Source: Daphnia pulex (taxonomy: Eukaryota; Arthropoda; Branchiopoda; Diplostraca; Daphniidae). From it: DNA of 64,000 nucleotides. The translations under genes were made by a program, and so were the position numbers. Below the pieces are notes generated by a model. The model was not told the origin of the DNA. It made no database searches and saw only the letters and a list, made by a program, of their open reading frames with translations. Position 1 is the stretch's first letter. Each line of letters begins with the position of its first letter. Positions 11,801-25,933 of this stretch are shown here, in pieces. Where the stretch lies: assembly GCF_021134715.1 (NCBI RefSeq), contig NC_060028.1, forward strand, positions 1,758,501 to 1,822,500, written 5' to 3'.

Positions 11801-14800
11801 TCAGACTGGACTAATGCTTCTTCAAGCCGTGCAGACCTGGTGTTCGAAGATTTTGAAACATTATCCCAGGTGACTTCCAGTTCAGACACTTGCTTTTCAA
11901 TGGCTGTTTTGTCCTCTTCGCTAGCGATTGCCATGACATCGACGGCCATTTTTTGGACTTGTTCTGCCTGAACAAATCGGCTCTGAAGCTCTTCTTCAAA
12001 GTCACTGTGTTGTTCACGCAATGACATCACCGTGTCCAAATCTCCGTGAACGGGACTTTCAGCCATTTGAATCCGATCGGTTTTGCATAACCAATCGACC
12101 AACGCCTATGAAATCAAGTATAAATAAAAAATTTTAGAATAAATTTAAAAAAACGTTCCTAAATTAAAAAAAAAAAACTAACTTTAATGGCGTCCTCGAA
12201 TTGCCCAGAGAAGAGCAATCCTTCTTCGAGTTTCCTTTGGCGGTCAACTGATTGGTTGCAAACGGATTGCCATTTGGCTTTCATGTCAGACATCATCAGA
12301 TTCAGAGTGGACTCATCTGTCTTGGGAGCACGATCCTTGATTAGTTTGCCGAGTCGCACAACACCGTCGTATCCCGGTTTTTTAGCATCAAGAATTTGCT
12401 GGAACTCTGTGTGTTTGGCCAACAGCTGCTTTATCTTTTCGGGGTCTGAGCTCAATTTCAGCTCAGCATCATCGAATCCTGTAAAAAAAAAATCATTTGT
12501 TACAATCCAGTTTTGGTAATCGGGGTATAATTGTTAATATGGACGATACCTTTTTCAGCTTCCTCTAACCACGAATACAGCTTGTGCCACGAGTCGTGAA
12601 ACTCTTTCGCCTCTTTATAGGCGTGGTCCAGTGCTCTTGTTCGTTCGGCAGCTCTTGATAGGACACGCTCCCAGCGATGTTGAACACTTATGAGAAGGTT
12701 CTTGATGAGGATCACATCCTGCTTCTGGCTGAAGTACTTTGAGTGGGTCCCCTTCTTATCTAGGTTAACCATCGCATCCCTCTGAATCAAAATGCCCTTT
12801 TGGAGGGATTTGTGATCCTCGATCTGAGAGACGACGGTCTCCATGACGCGGGAGACGGGTTTGAAGCCGCTTAAAGTTTTCTCGGCATTAGTCAGCCACT
12901 CGATGAACACTTGTAGGGCATCATGGAATTCGGTGGCCTCCTTAAGAGCGATTTCTAACTTGATTTTCTTGTCATTGGCTCTATTCATAATGTTATCCCA
13001 GCGTTGTTTTAACGTTTCCAAATTACGTTGAAGTGAAGAAGCGGCACGATCGGTTGATTGATTCAGGTAACCGGCACCGCGTTCGTGGCAGCTTTCAACT
13101 AATTGCAGGTTCTTTTCCAACTCTTGGTATATTTCCATAAAGAGTTCAAGTTGGTCTGATGCCGTCTCTGGTAGACCACCCACCGGCTTCGACATGGACA
13201 GGGCATTATCGATTTCGTTGAGCCATTGCAACAGGTCTTGTATCTCAGCAGTGAATTGTTCAGCCTCCTTCAAGGCATCTTCAAGTTCCTGTTGAAATTG
13301 AATACATTGCAAAATTAAATAAGATTGCGTGAACGTGAAATCAAATTCTTACCTGCTGGCGATTCGAGGCTTTTTCTACCATATCACCCCACTTTTTATT
13401 TAGAAGCGCCAATTGTTTTTGATTATTGTTGGGATCATCAGAACTTTCGTCTGCTTCAAACAACTTCCGGCTGGCGTCGTTGAGAGTGTCGACAGTGCTC
13501 TGATGGGCTTGGACGTCGTTGATAAACACCTTTAGCTTGGCCAATTCTAGTTCTATTACACTCGGATCTCCATGAGCGGGTTTCAATTCATCCAGAGTGC
13601 TATCGGTTCGTTGGATCCAGACCAACAGTTCATTGAGAGCATGCTGGAATTGTCCTAGATGCAACAGGGCCTTCTCTAACTCACGTTGCATGTCGACAAC
13701 TCCCCGCAAAAGATCTTCCCAGCGCCGATTAACCTTGGCCAAGGGTTCTTTCAAACGGGACACTTGATCGGGTGATGAGCAAAGTAGAAGATCGGATGCT
13801 TGCCTGCAACATTATTTCAAATAATAAATTAGATTTGTTTCTTCATAAATCAAAATCATATGAAAGCTAAGGTTTTCATACCTGTTGAGGGTCTCCACTT
13901 TAATCATGTGAGGATCAACTTCAGCCTTAAATGCTTTGAGCTGTTCAATTTGTTGTTTAACCGTCTCGATATCGGTTCCAAGAGGTTGCATTCCTCGGAA
14001 TTTTTCCTCTGCTTTCTCCAAGAACTCATACAGGGTCTAACAATAAACAAAAAATTCGTTAGTTAAATGAAAAAAAAAACTTTATAATGGGCATATTACA
14101 TTGAGAATATCATGGTATTCCATGGACCTTTCCATGGCATTGATGAGGTTCTCTTCTCGTTTAATATACAATGTAGTGACGTTATCCCAGGCGGAATCCA
14201 ACTCTTCAATGTGTTTTTTTACTTCCGGCTTATCGGGCTCTCCACACAAATTGATAAGCTCCTGACCAACTTGGCGGCAGTGCTCCACTTTAGGTTGGGT
14301 TTTCTCGATATCGGTCCTGACATGTTGTAAGTTGGCCTGTTGTTGCCGAATTTTTGTCGGTTCGACGGCAGGTGGGTCTTGAGTAGTTAAGGTTCCTTGT
14401 AGTTCTTTCAAGATCGCCGCAACAACTTGCAATTCTTCCCAGAAGTGCTTGGAAAGGCCCAACGCTTCTTCCAGAGACTTGCCACGCTCTTCGGTTGCAG
14501 AATTGACCGTTTCCCATAGGTCGGACAACTTCTTTAGTTTGTCAATGATGTCTTTCACGCCTGAATCTGAAGGATTCTTCATTATAATTTCGTCGGCGGT
14601 TCGTTTCACTGCCTCAAAAGCAGACTCCCTCTTCTTCAAGTCTTCAACAATAGATTCGTTTTCTTGCATCTCTTCCTGAATCTTATCAAGGTGGGCAGAG
14701 ATGGGCTCAGCCGATTTCACTTGTTCGAAAGCATTAGTCAAAGCGGTGAGCATGCCGTTCAGTTTGTCAGAGAATTGACTCGTCTTTTGCAGAGCCTCTT

Positions 14801-17800
14801 CAAGGGTTTTTTGGCGTTCTCGCACACCTGATCGCAAAGCAGCATACCTATGTAAAAATAAAAACATTCCTGTGATTAAAGATCAATAAACATCAACCAA
14901 CTGACAGGATTTTACCGGGCATTGTGCAATTCGATGATATCGTGGACTTTGACACCTTCTTCCTCAAGACATAGCTGGGCTAGAGTGCTACCAGTCTTGT
15001 TCAGTTTTTCAAAGATTGGTTTGTACTCGGCAATTTCGGACATGAGGAGTTTGTTGACTTCCTGTTGACGATCGATCTGTTTGAGATGAATGGCTGGATC
15101 ATCCGCATTTGCCAACGCTTCCTCTATCTCATCCAGCCAGTTGGAAAGATCAGAGTGGGCTTCATGAAAATGCTTCGCTAAATGTAGGGCTTGCTCCAGG
15201 ATACTCAATCGGTCCGCGTTCAATTCGGAAACGTGATCCCTAATTTCCTGCACGGTATAATTTAAACAGTCGATTAAAATTAATGTAAAAACAAGGAATA
15301 TAATTTATTCTGACCTTAAGATCTTCCATCTTCTCTCTGATGAAGGCAGAATCTTCAGTCTGAGGTGACTGACGAAGCACTGTCTGACTGGCTGAGAGAA
15401 TGTCGCGTATACGTCCTTTTTGAGAGGATATTTCTTCACCGACGCTTTTGTGCTCTTTAAGTTGAACGCCAATGATCCTCGGATCACAACTGGGAGGTTC
15501 AGCTTCCCGTACCTGCTGTTCTATTTCGCGGAACCAGTCCAGCAGTTCGTCAAGATCACTCACCACTTCCACCAGGCGTTGCTTATATAAACGCAGTCGT
15601 TTGGTCTTTCGTTGCATCTGTTCATGAACAGCGTCAAAGCGACGGTTGTCGCGAGTGATCAAAGATTCTATATAAGCAGCCCCTTCATCTAGATAAAACA
15701 AAAGTTAGCTGAAAAATCCATAGCAAACGAGTTTTTAAAATTTTACCTGGGCATCTTCCGCAGAGCATTGGCCCATTCTGATTGACCATATCCAAGAAAG
15801 GTCTAACTTCGATAAGTAATTTCTCTAAGTGGGCGATAATGCATTCTTGAACGTGCAATCCAGCGCTTCCGCTTGAAGCTGTCGATGAAGAATCCAAAGC
15901 TTGCAAGCGATCTTCAGCGTCCAAGAGATAATTGGCAAGGCGATTGTGCGACAAATGAAACTGTTCGATGACTGGTTGAGTCTCATGAGCTTCTTTCAAC
16001 AGTTCATCAGCTCTTACAGTCAATTCAATGTAACGACGTTGAATAGAATCGAGTTTTTCTTGAAGTTGCAGAGCTTCCTCGTTGGTTATATGGCGCATTA
16101 GCTCTAGACCAGTGTCAACAACAGATTCTATCTGACGTTGATATCTGGCCACTTCTTCCGTCAGATGCATCAGCTCCTCCATTTGCTCTTGTAATTTTTC
16201 AACGTGTACTGACAGGCTGTAGTCCTTCAACTTGGTTTCCATACTTTCCATCCTGGACAGTAAATCTTCATACGATAGAACCAGGTGTCTCAAACCATTC
16301 TTGGCATCGCCCAGCAACCGCCCTAGAGTCTCCGAATTCTCCACCAAGGCACCATAACGGTCAGTTAGTTCTGCAAGACGGTCTGCCAGGACGTTTGCCT
16401 CTTCTTCTGTGACTAGTGACATCAAATCGGTGAAATTATTCGCCAGGCTATCGAAATCCTGTCTTCTTCCGAGAATGTCGTCGTGAAGGACACTGTGTTC
16501 TTCGATGCTCTTTTGGATCCTTTCTTCATCGGTGGCAACAACCTCCATATCTTTGATTTTACTTTCCATTTCATCCAACCAGTTGGCGATGGGAAAGAAT
16601 TTGTCTTGAAACTCCTTTACTATAGCCATAGCTTTCTTAAGAACGTTCATCCGTTCGTCCATATCCAAACAGGGCGCCAACTCTCGAGGGTGTTGTTCAA
16701 TTTCAGGTTGCTCTTCAGAGTGGTCGTAACTGGCGTTATCCTTATCAGCATTTAATACTGAAGGTACTGACTGCCAAAAGAAACAATAATAAAATTCAAA
16801 TCTTTAAATATTGTGTGTTGTTTTCATAGATTATTGAAATAATCTTCGCAAAAAATAACAAGTCCAAAAATGAATTTTTTAATACCAGCGATGACTCGAT
16901 CTTGATCTCATTCATGATTGACGGCATCTTACTGGAAGCATCGTTCGCGGTGTCGGATATTGGATGATTATCCTGCAATTTGGCGGAGGATTCCTGATGT
17001 TCAACAGTCGACACGCAAATCTGTAGCCTGTTGAACCACAACAACAACAAAAAAGCAATTAGATTATTTCTTTCATTTAAAAACAATAAACTATTTCGGA
17101 ACTTGTCAAGATTAGTATAAAAAGTAGCGTTTTACCGTTCGACAACTTGAGCGCGAATGTTGTCCAAGCGAGTGAGAACCGCTTTTATTTCTGCATCCAA
17201 CCGGTCGACATCCGGATGTTTGCGGATGGTTGTGTTGACTGAATTTCGCGATCTGATCACTAGTTGGCGAACAACGACAGCTTCCTCTGCCAGTTGGTCG
17301 ACAGCATCCTGTTGAATCTGGATATTCGACTGCATGTCGATCAAGTCATCATGAACTTTGCGCAGTGCTTCCGGATCGTACTGCATTTTCTTAGTGATCA
17401 ATTGGGTCTCCAAACAGGACACGAACTTGTTCATGACTTCTAGACCATTCAAGACAATTTCGCTTCCTTTAAGGCGCTCGACGTACAAATTTGAATTTTC
17501 CCAGATCTTCTTCCATTGGCTGTTGCAACTGTCTATTCTTTGATTCCAGAAAAAAAAATAGAAAATCAAATATTAATTTCCTCACTGAATAAAATTAGTT
17601 AAAAGATTTTAGTAATACTTTGTTTGCATTTGCGGTGTTTTGCACGGACAGGCTTCCACGTTCTCCTTAATCGACTCGAGTTCGAGTTGAAGCGATTGTA
17701 ATTCCGTCTCGAACTGCCTTTGGTTGACGACGAATTGTTCGAGTTGATCCAAGTCTCGGGGCAAAGGACTTGTAATCATGCTAGTCAGCGTCATCTCAAA

Positions 17801-20800
17801 TTCTTCCAGTTTCATCTGCAAAGTCGCCAAGTGATCGTCGATGGCCGATTGGCTTAATTCCGGTCGGTTGCACGTAGCTTCACGCCTCTCAAAATCACAA
17901 AAAAGTTGGTTGACTTCTTCAATCTTCCGCTGAAGGCATCGTAATTGTGGGTCACTAGGATCTCCTTGTTGCAAAAGCTTTTCGGTGTCTTCGTTAAGCG
18001 CTTTTAGGATGGCGTCGCGTTGATCTTTGCCCACGGCCATAAATTGAGGAGCATCCCAGCTCTTGACAACTTTGATGGTGGCAAAAATCATGTTCTGACT
18101 CATTCGCATTTGCTTCCTGATCCAAAGGGCCTCACACTGATAGTATTGGCGTTTGAGAAGTTCGGCAGCTTCAATCGCTTCGTTATCTGGTGGTGGAATC
18201 AGAAGACACACACTGGGCACTTGGTATTCGAGTCCATTGCCCGTGACGACTTTCCATGTCCTTGCCGAAATATTATCGACCAAATCAAACTTTTCGTCCT
18301 TGCCGATACTGACCTAAGCAAAGAAATAACCAAATAAGGGAAAATTGAATTAAAATAACGAAAAGGAAAATGATGACAACGGCGCACCTCATGTTGTTTG
18401 TAGATGCAAACGCATTTAGCAGCGACAGGCTTTTGCAACGGCGATCCTCTCTGTTTGAGTGGAACCACTTCCAGGCTGCTCTCACAAAGTTCCTCAACAA
18501 CTTTGCTGTAATGGCTCAAGTCATCTCGAAGGTCCTGCATTTCTCTCAAGAGTTGTTCTCCTTCGTCCAACGTAAAACCACTTTGGCTGTAGGTGCTATT
18601 CAACAGCTGATCCTGTCTGCGAGGGGAAATTTAACATATAGCATTTAGCATAAGGAAGTTAGAAGAAAAGGAGTAGATAATTATGATAAACGTACTTAAT
18701 GCACCACTCTTCGCATTTTCGGACCTCGGTGAAGAAATTTTCGTAGAAAGTCGCATGGCGCAGATGAGTTTCCAGGCAAAGTGTCAACTGCAGGAGCCAT
18801 TTCCATTTGGACGACAAGGTCAGCATGAAGGTTTCGACACACTCAAAGGCTGGATGATGTTTCACAAGGGCTTCGCCTCGACCATGAACTGCACTCACTT
18901 GAATTTCGCGCTTTTCCAAATCGCTCATCAATTCCTATTGCATTTTCACACCAATTTAAATGTAATTAGTACATCATAGCAGTATTTCAGATTTTTAGGG
19001 TAGTAACAAGGAGCAGGAGCAAAACTAAAGGATAAACTTACCTCATAATAAGTTTGGATTTCGATAAGGTTGAGCAACTTGGAGGACCAGTCGCGAGAAA
19101 TTTCAACCTCCTCCTTCTCGTTGAGCCAAGCGAGCTCCGTCATAACGGACAGTATGAATTCTTGCAAGCTCTGCAAGTCCACCAATCGTTTTTTGCTGAG
19201 CATCGTTAGCTCACTATAGGACTGTTGGAGAATCTCCAAGTAATGCACGTAAATGGGCGACTCCTCACCTTGAAATTTATTCTAAAAAAAAATAAACAAT
19301 GTAAAATTTGGAGACAATTAAAATAAGATCTCTTAAAAGAATTTGCTGTTACCTTATTCGATATGCATTTTTCTAGATTTCCTTGGAATTCATCAACAGA
19401 TTGGTGCATCTTCAAATGTAAATCCAGTTCGGTTCCAACACTGGACAAATCAGTACCATGCGCGGCTTTCTCCATTTGCGTCTGTTTGGTTTTGTAATGA
19501 AATCAAATCGAAATTTTACATTAAATTGCTTATTTATAAATAAAAAGTAAATACGAAAACTTGCCAACTGGGATTGAACCCATTCTGAACATTCACGGAG
19601 GAATTCAAAGTGTTGGTTGGTCTCAATAAGACGGGATTCCAGGGAGGAGCTCGAGGATCGTTCGGTATCGGAAGATGTCAATGAAGGCAAGATTTCGAGC
19701 AATCGCGTCTGGAACACGGCATTGATCAACTCCCAGGAATGATGGATTCGTTTAACTCGCTTGAGAAGATCGCCTGCCTGATTATAACTACCGTCCTTAA
19801 GGACCTGGACTTCGGCAAACATATTTTTTATGGACTCTTCGATGGTGGCCAATTCGCCACTGAGAATATCGCAGTTCTTCGCGGCATCCCCTACAAGATG
19901 TCGATCTATCCGCTTGGCTTCTTCATCGATCCGGGTTTCAACATCATCCAACTGGATATCAAACTGCTTGGCTTCACGGTGCAACTTCTCGGCGATTCGC
20001 TGAAGTTTCTCTAACCGTTCAATCTCCCTATGGATGGCGTCGTCACGTTCCTGTTGTAACAACAAAAGTTGGTTCCAATCGCATTCAAAAGTTTCGGGTC
20101 GCAAATCAGGTTCTAAGATCTCTTCCGTTTCTTCTAAGAACTTCTGTGCTCAAAAAACAAAAACAACATAATATTTTAATATTAAATGAATTGATGCAAC
20201 TTGATAAACAAATGTGCACACGATCGAAATGGGAAGAGATAAACATAAAGTAACTCAACATTTTAATCACCTCAATGTCATTATAAAGTTGGTCAAGGCG
20301 CTGTTTCTCTCTAGATCGACGCGGTATCTCATCCGTCCGAAATCTTTTCGACTCCAGTGCCAAGCTTTTGACTTCCACGAGTGTGCTGGGGAAGTTCCGA
20401 TCTTGCATCAATAGCGTGCTTTCGCGAATCCAGATGCGAAAAGAACTCGATAAATCTCGATAGTCACCGTATTTTTTCTGCGCTTCCTTAAATTTTTAAA
20501 ATTAGAAAACATTTAACAAAATTTTGAACGCGTTCTCCCTGCTATTTTTTTTCTTCAATTGTTTTTCATATGGAATTGAAAAATTTGTGAAGACTACCCA
20601 AATAGTTATGATTATTAGCGAAAATTGTAAAATAGAGTAGAAAAGCGCATTTACCGGATCGTAAAGAGGGTGTAAGGCCGGTGGATTAGGAAAAACATCA
20701 TAGAGCGACGAAATGTAGGTAATCAACGACTTCTCATCCGGTTCGGAAGTGTCAACATCTACGACGAAATAACCATAACACAAAATATTAATTTGAATAT

Positions 20801-22749
20801 GATCAAATCACCGGAAAGTAAAGGAATCAAAAAGTTGTTTACTTTAATTTTACTTGTTCTTTTTTTTTTACTAGTTTACCGGCTAGTGTGGTTGAGTGTA
20901 GTATCAGTTTACCTTCGGGATCGAGAAGTCGTGTGACGCCGTACTCGCGTTCCACGATGCTAAAGGCAGATTCCAGTCGGTCGCGAATGTCACAAGTCTT
21001 CAACGAACGCCAATCAACCAAATCAGGTCTGTCAAAAGAAAAACCAGAAGTAACCAAAAGGAACGGACAGTAAGTCTGGTTTATAAAAAGAACACTTATT
21101 TTTTAAAAAGTTTTGGGCTATTAATGCACAAAAAGCTAAAATCATAAAGATAACTAAGAAGTCTAAGCACAAAGTCACTGCACCTAGTGCGATGGATGAT
21201 GGCGTTAAACGCCAGGCCATCTTTCCAGGAGGAGGTAAAATTTTTTACTCGGACACCCGGGTACTTGGCAGTGGAACGCTGCGACCATCGCAAAAGAGCT
21301 TCTCGAGCTGTCAATGATTCGTCTTGGCCCACCATGATGTCCGATATCTAAAGAGAAATAAAGGAAAGCGATAGTTCTAATTTAAATATAGTAAAAGCAA
21401 TTAATTTAGATGTTACATCTGTTAAGATCTTTTTCAATTAAGATCTGTTACCATCAAATTAATTTAAAAAAACTCCAAACTGGCAATGAAAACTTAAATT
21501 CCGATAAGATTAATCATTCTAGGCAAGTACCCGGCAGCGCATTTTTCCATTTTTTTAAAGTAAAAACAACTGGTAATTATTATATTCATTTGAGATTTGG
21601 AATAGCACAATGATGACTGTACCTGGAAGTGGAGAATAATGGTCCATATTAAACCTAGAGTCAACTTTGGATTGCTGTCGACAATATCCTCGGCACGGAT
21701 GTTGACCAACTTAATCTAAGAACAAGTGATCAACATAATAAAAACAAATTAGTGAAAATCGCCATAGAAAATATTCATGAGTTTCAATATTTTTGGCTTT
21801 CTTTACTTGTTCTCCATCTATCGTGGCTATCGTCTAATTTGCCAAAAATTACTACAGTACTTCGTCCGTAATTAAACAAGCTCACCTTGCGATAGCGGAG
21901 ATAATCGAGCGACGTCTGCACGTTCTGCAACATGTGGATTCGCATCAGACCTCTTTCACGGGGCTAGAAAATTTTTAAATGTTTTTTAAATCTCATCTCT
22001 TTTTGGTGAGAACCGAATGACAACTACCCAACCACTAAATATTTAACAACAAAAACAAGGTACCAGGTTATCGCCAGAGAGAACTTCAAGAAGCGAAACG
22101 AGGTTATGTCCATCACGAAGGTCTTCAAAGAGGTTGTCCACACGCCGCCCAATCTAATGAGAAAAAAGAGGAAAAAAATGAATCACACTTTGAGCTGAGT
22201 GAGTTAATAAAGGAACGAACGGGGAAAATAATTTTTTATCTTTGCTCAACACAACTTTTTGAACTGAAATCAAATTCCATTTCCGAATTAGTTCGAATGT
22301 GAGCTTACATTAAAGACTAGGAAAACTTTACAACTGCCATAGTCTATCCACTCATAATACTATTAAAGATCAGAAACTGTTACCTTTTTCAGGTGCTTGT
22401 TGACCCATTTGGTGAACGTTTTTTTCTGAATGGAATCTCGTTCATCTGCAAATAGAATTTAAGTATATATTTTAATCATTTGAAAGACTAACAACATGTC
22501 TGCCTGCCTCTTTCCTCTATAGGTACTATACATACTACATTGTAATCAAGTTTGAAGTCTACCCATGTTGCCCCAATATGCACGAAAAACAGATTTTGTG
22601 GCTCATAAGTTGAAACAATTATTTTCACTTAACAATTTTATCATGACTTCTGTCTAACAAAAAGGATAATTGATGTAACTTGTTATACCTTTGAATTTAG
22701 ACAAACTTTCTTCGTAGCCTTGCAGAGTTGATTCAAGATTGCTGTACAT
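8847..22749 (-). CDS. shot: Spectraplakin (Short stop / MACF1-dystonin family), many exons
   Basis: This is a cytoskeletal linker joining actin to microtubules. Reading down the minus strand, CH1 is encoded at about 22,450-21,640 ([52 protein letters not shown]) and CH2 at 21,335-20,660 ([30 protein letters not shown]). A plakin-type spectrin bundle with an SH3 ([18 protein letters not shown], about 18,240) follows to 17,600. The rod is a series of spectrin repeats, about 18 by eye, from 17,570 to 10,900. Two EF-hands follow near 10,700-10,500 ([29 protein letters not shown]), then GAS2 (10,450-10,200) and a Ser/Arg-rich tail with GSRSGSRS, ending at a TAA at 8847. No plakin-repeat exon is seen. 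By adding exons the protein is about 3,500 residues, short for the family. The start is uncertain: the ATG at 22,749 is the first in the 5'-most exon I can see (22,768-22,689), but further 5' exons are possible. Confidence 0.88.
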
Positions 22750-22768
22750 TTCTCGTGGATTGTTAAGT

Positions 22769-23341
22769 CTAAAGTCCAACCACTTTAACTAGCGATAGAG
22801 AAAGGCAAAGCATGGTGCCGAAAAAACGGCAGGACAAAACGTAGTATTTACAATTAGCAACCCTAAGCTTGTTGGTTAATTGACAGAATAAGCATGGTAT
22901 AGGAATAAGCATATATAAGTGCTAAGGTGCACTGCTGAAAGCGGCACGACGCCCAATTTGGAAAAACAACAAACACACACTGTAAATAATTCAATATAAA
23001 GGCAGGAAAAGGTGTTTATGGGAATGGATTGAAACGAAATAGATGAATTAACCAGTAATAAAGAATTTCATATTGCATTTGCAACAAGCAACATGTGGCA
23101 TAAACTGGAGCGTAAAAAACAATGACAATGGTCATTTACTCATTTTCGCTTTTCCTTAAGCTGACTATTGCGCCATCTTGTGCACGAACTTTAGAATGTA
23201 AAAATCTAATTTCTTATCGCTAGGTGGCAGTGGTACATTGTTATGACACGAAGCAAAGTTGTTGTTTGCTTATGTTTGCGTTTGAAAAAAAGTAAATAAG
23301 CTAGCGAAAATACGTTTGGCGATATTTGTACAGTTTTTAGG
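22769..23341. promoter_or_regulatory. Divergent intergenic region between spectraplakin and RUSF1, duplicated at 29.4 kb
   Basis: This is the 0.6-kb gap between the 5'-most spectraplakin exon and the RUSF1 start codon, so it must hold the RUSF1 promoter and possibly a spectraplakin promoter. From 22,787 on it is repeated, with substitutions and small indels, at 29,411-29,995. No TATA box is obvious. Confidence 0.5.
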
Positions 23342-25316
23342 ATGAATTCCTTGAAAACTTTGATTACGGAAAAAGAAGGAGAGAAAGGATATTCTCGACA
23401 ATATGTCAAAGTTACTGGTAATTGAATATTTGTTTTGTAACAAAATTTGATCTGATGTACGTGCTAATAAATGTGTACAATCTCATGATTTGTTTCTCTT
23501 TGCAGACACAACAGAAAATGGAGTCGTTTGCATTGATTCAGATTTGGATTCTAATGGGAAATTCAGGGGCATCACCCATTTACTGAGTTCAGTTTTTTTA
23601 CCCCAAGGATACCCTTCATCAGTCAGTGATGACTATTTAGAGTACCAAATCTGGGATACAATTCAGGTATTTCATTATTCTCTAAAAGCCATTGAGGGTC
23701 AAGCTGACTCATCAAGCTATGCTTATATGCTTACAAATGAGATTGTGATCTAAATGTTATTATGGTTGAACACCATATTTGTATGTATTCAAGGCTTTCG
23801 CTAGTAGCTTATCAGGATCTTTGTCAACGAGGGCTATACTAGAAGGAGTCGGAGTAGGAAGCAGCACTTCTACTCCTTTGGCTGCTACATTAATGTGGTT
23901 GATAAAAGATGGTACTGGAATGGTTGGCCGAATACTGTTTGCTTGGTGCAATGGGTGAGCACTTTTTCAGCATTGTTTATTAATATTTTGCATGTTTATA
24001 ATTATATTTCAGCACCAAGCTAGATGCAGATAGTAAGAAATGGAGGTTTTTTGCAGACCTTCTCAATGACTGTGCTCTAAGCCTAGAATTATGTGCTCCT
24101 TATGCTGTAGCGGCAGTTGGAGGATCTAACGGAACTATGACTAGTATTCTTTGTGTTGCTGGGGTAGCCAAATCGATTGTTGGAGTAGCTGGAGGTGCAA
24201 CAAGAGCAGCTTTAACCCAACATCAGGTTTCAACACAATTTTAACAATTAACTACGGATTGACTGATATACAAGTATTTGTGCCACAGGCCCGACAAGGG
24301 AATCTTGCCGATGTATCGGCCAAGGACGGAAGCCAAGAAACCCTGGTGAATTTAGCTGCCCTAATAACTAGTCTTTGGCTTTTACCTATTTTAGATGGCG
24401 CTACAGGGTATGTGGTACTAGTTTTCCTTCTCTTTTATTTTTTATAAAGCCAATTATTATCGAAATTTATTTCCTCCACATAGGTTGACATGGTTAATGT
24501 TTTTCCTCTTTACGTTGTTGCACGTCTTCGCTAACCTGAAGGCTGTAAAAGCCGTCACCATGGAAACTCTTAATAGGGCTAGATATATGATTATTTTGAA
24601 GCAGTTTGCCTCAACCAAATATGTGGCGTCCGTTAAAGAAGTTAACCGACTTGAACCCGTCATCATAGGACTCATTCCGACTGGTAATTTTATCATTTAA
24701 TAGCCTAATCAATTGGATAATGAATTATTAATATTTTTATTCACCTTGGCTCAGAGGAGGATTTGTGCGGTTACCGAATACAACTTGGATGCTCAATCAA
24801 GGCTGTTGCATCCCAAAGTATTTTTGAAAAGCATTTGGCTCATTATTCTGAACGGAATTTTGCTGTGATTCCTGATTCGCTCACTAAAACTATCTACGTC
24901 ATCTATCGGCGAGATTGTACGGTGGAAGATATGCTGGAATCTTACTCGCAGGCTGTTCTATCTGCCATGCTTTCTTCCGGATATTCGGTAAGTCAGAGTT
25001 CCCTTCAATAAAGTCTGTTTCTCTTCAAAAAAAAGTCTACAAGTAGTACATTTTGACTTCTCCTTTGGCCTGAGGAAGATTATGGATTTGGACCCACCGC
25101 TCGACGGTGATATCTCGAACGCGCTGAATCAACTGGAGAAAAGTAGCTATTGGAAAGAGCTTCAGCAGGGTCTAGTAAATCAAGGTGAGTCAGATTGGTG
25201 ATTTCTACGTATGCTTAAATCATATGTTTTCACATTATTTTGTTTTTAATTTTTATTAAGGTTGGAATCTGGGTCAGTCGCTGTTAGCCCCAGGCGAATG
25301 GAGAGCATCATGGTGA
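23342..25316 (+). CDS. RUSF1: RUS1 family protein (DUF647, root UVB sensitive homologue)
   Basis: Nine exons join in phase: 23342-23417, 23506-23666, 23794-23954, 24013-24226, 24289-24407, 24484-24683, 24755-24987, 25079-25184 and 25261-25316. They give 441 residues, close to the usual length. Landmarks in order are VFLPQGYPSSVSDDYLEYQ, FASSLSGSLSTRA, KDGTGMVGRILFAW, WRFFADLLND, VAGGATRAALTQHQ, NLADVSAKDGSQETLVNLAA and a terminal GEWRASW. Those segments are diagnostic of the DUF647 family. Hydrophobic stretches follow the DSKK and SQETL blocks. The molecular function of animal RUS1 proteins is poorly known; plant members act in UV-B and vitamin B6-linked signalling. The gene is divergent from spectraplakin and convergent with the truncated GTPase piece. 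I found no frameshift, unlike in the 49-kb copy. Confidence 0.93.
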
Positions 25317-25475
25317 AAATTGGACAAAAAAAAATCATTAAAGCGGGAAATTTTAAATACATTTTTTAAAACTGGAGGATAATTGAAATCTGCTTTTATT
25401 TAATTATACTTCACATAATTCATCGTTGTGTACACAAACATGAAAGCAAGGTGCTGTGGGTAATTTCCGGTAATT

Positions 25476-25933
25476 TCACGAACCGCTGTTGTTGAAAGAA
25501 CGAGAAAAAGTGGCGAATAATGACGACAAACGACGACTTCCGAATCTATCCGTGGGTGGCTGGGGTTTCGGTGGCGGTGGTGGTTTTTGAGCTGTACGCT
25601 TATCGCGGATCAGTTTGGCCGTGATGTCGGCCATTTGGCGGAGTTTTTGTAGTGTGGCGATTCTCTGCTGATATCCTGGACGATGTTCTTGTTTCTCGGC
25701 GGCTATCAACAAGTCGATATAGTCGGGTGTGGAGAAAGGGTGAGGCCGCAGGGCGATTTCTTCCAGTCGCTGGATGCATGGAAAAGTGGCCTGCATCAAC
25801 TCCATCAGCTGTGACTCGTATTCGTTGATTTCTTTCTCGATGTTTTTCAGCAGATGTTCATTGGTTATCGCTTCATCCTTGGCCCCTTGATATTCTTGCC
25901 GGATGGCGTCGGATGAACGCTGGACTTTCTCTT
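25476..25933 (-). pseudogene. 5'-truncated AIG1-type GTPase fragment (last ~150 codons)
   Basis: The fragment encodes only the C-terminal tail of the gene seen intact at 51.2-55.2 kb: the coiled stretch after the Cys/His-rich region, IQRLEEIALRPHPFSTPDY, and a final helical part. The reading frame is open to a stop at 25,476 but upstream coding sequence is missing beyond 25,933. The tail carries an extra Pro-rich segment (KPPPPPKPQPP) and about 20 more residues than the 51-kb gene. No promoter or start exon is present, so it is presumably inactive. Confidence 0.85.

Larger units (their letters stand above)
23290..25933. repeat. Segmental duplication, copy 1 (RUSF1 plus 3' end of a GTPase gene)
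   Basis: This block aligns in the same orientation with 48,919-51,545 across exons, introns and the inter-gene gap. It ends at 25,933, where the GTPase homology breaks off abruptly in the middle of a coding exon. Confidence 0.9.

Noticed and set aside
23342-25316. Identification of this gene as TMCO4/DUF726
   Set aside because: I first considered it because of hydrophobic stretches, but the FASSLSGSL, DSTGMxGRI-type and SAKDGSQETLVNLA blocks are those of the RUS1/DUF647 family.
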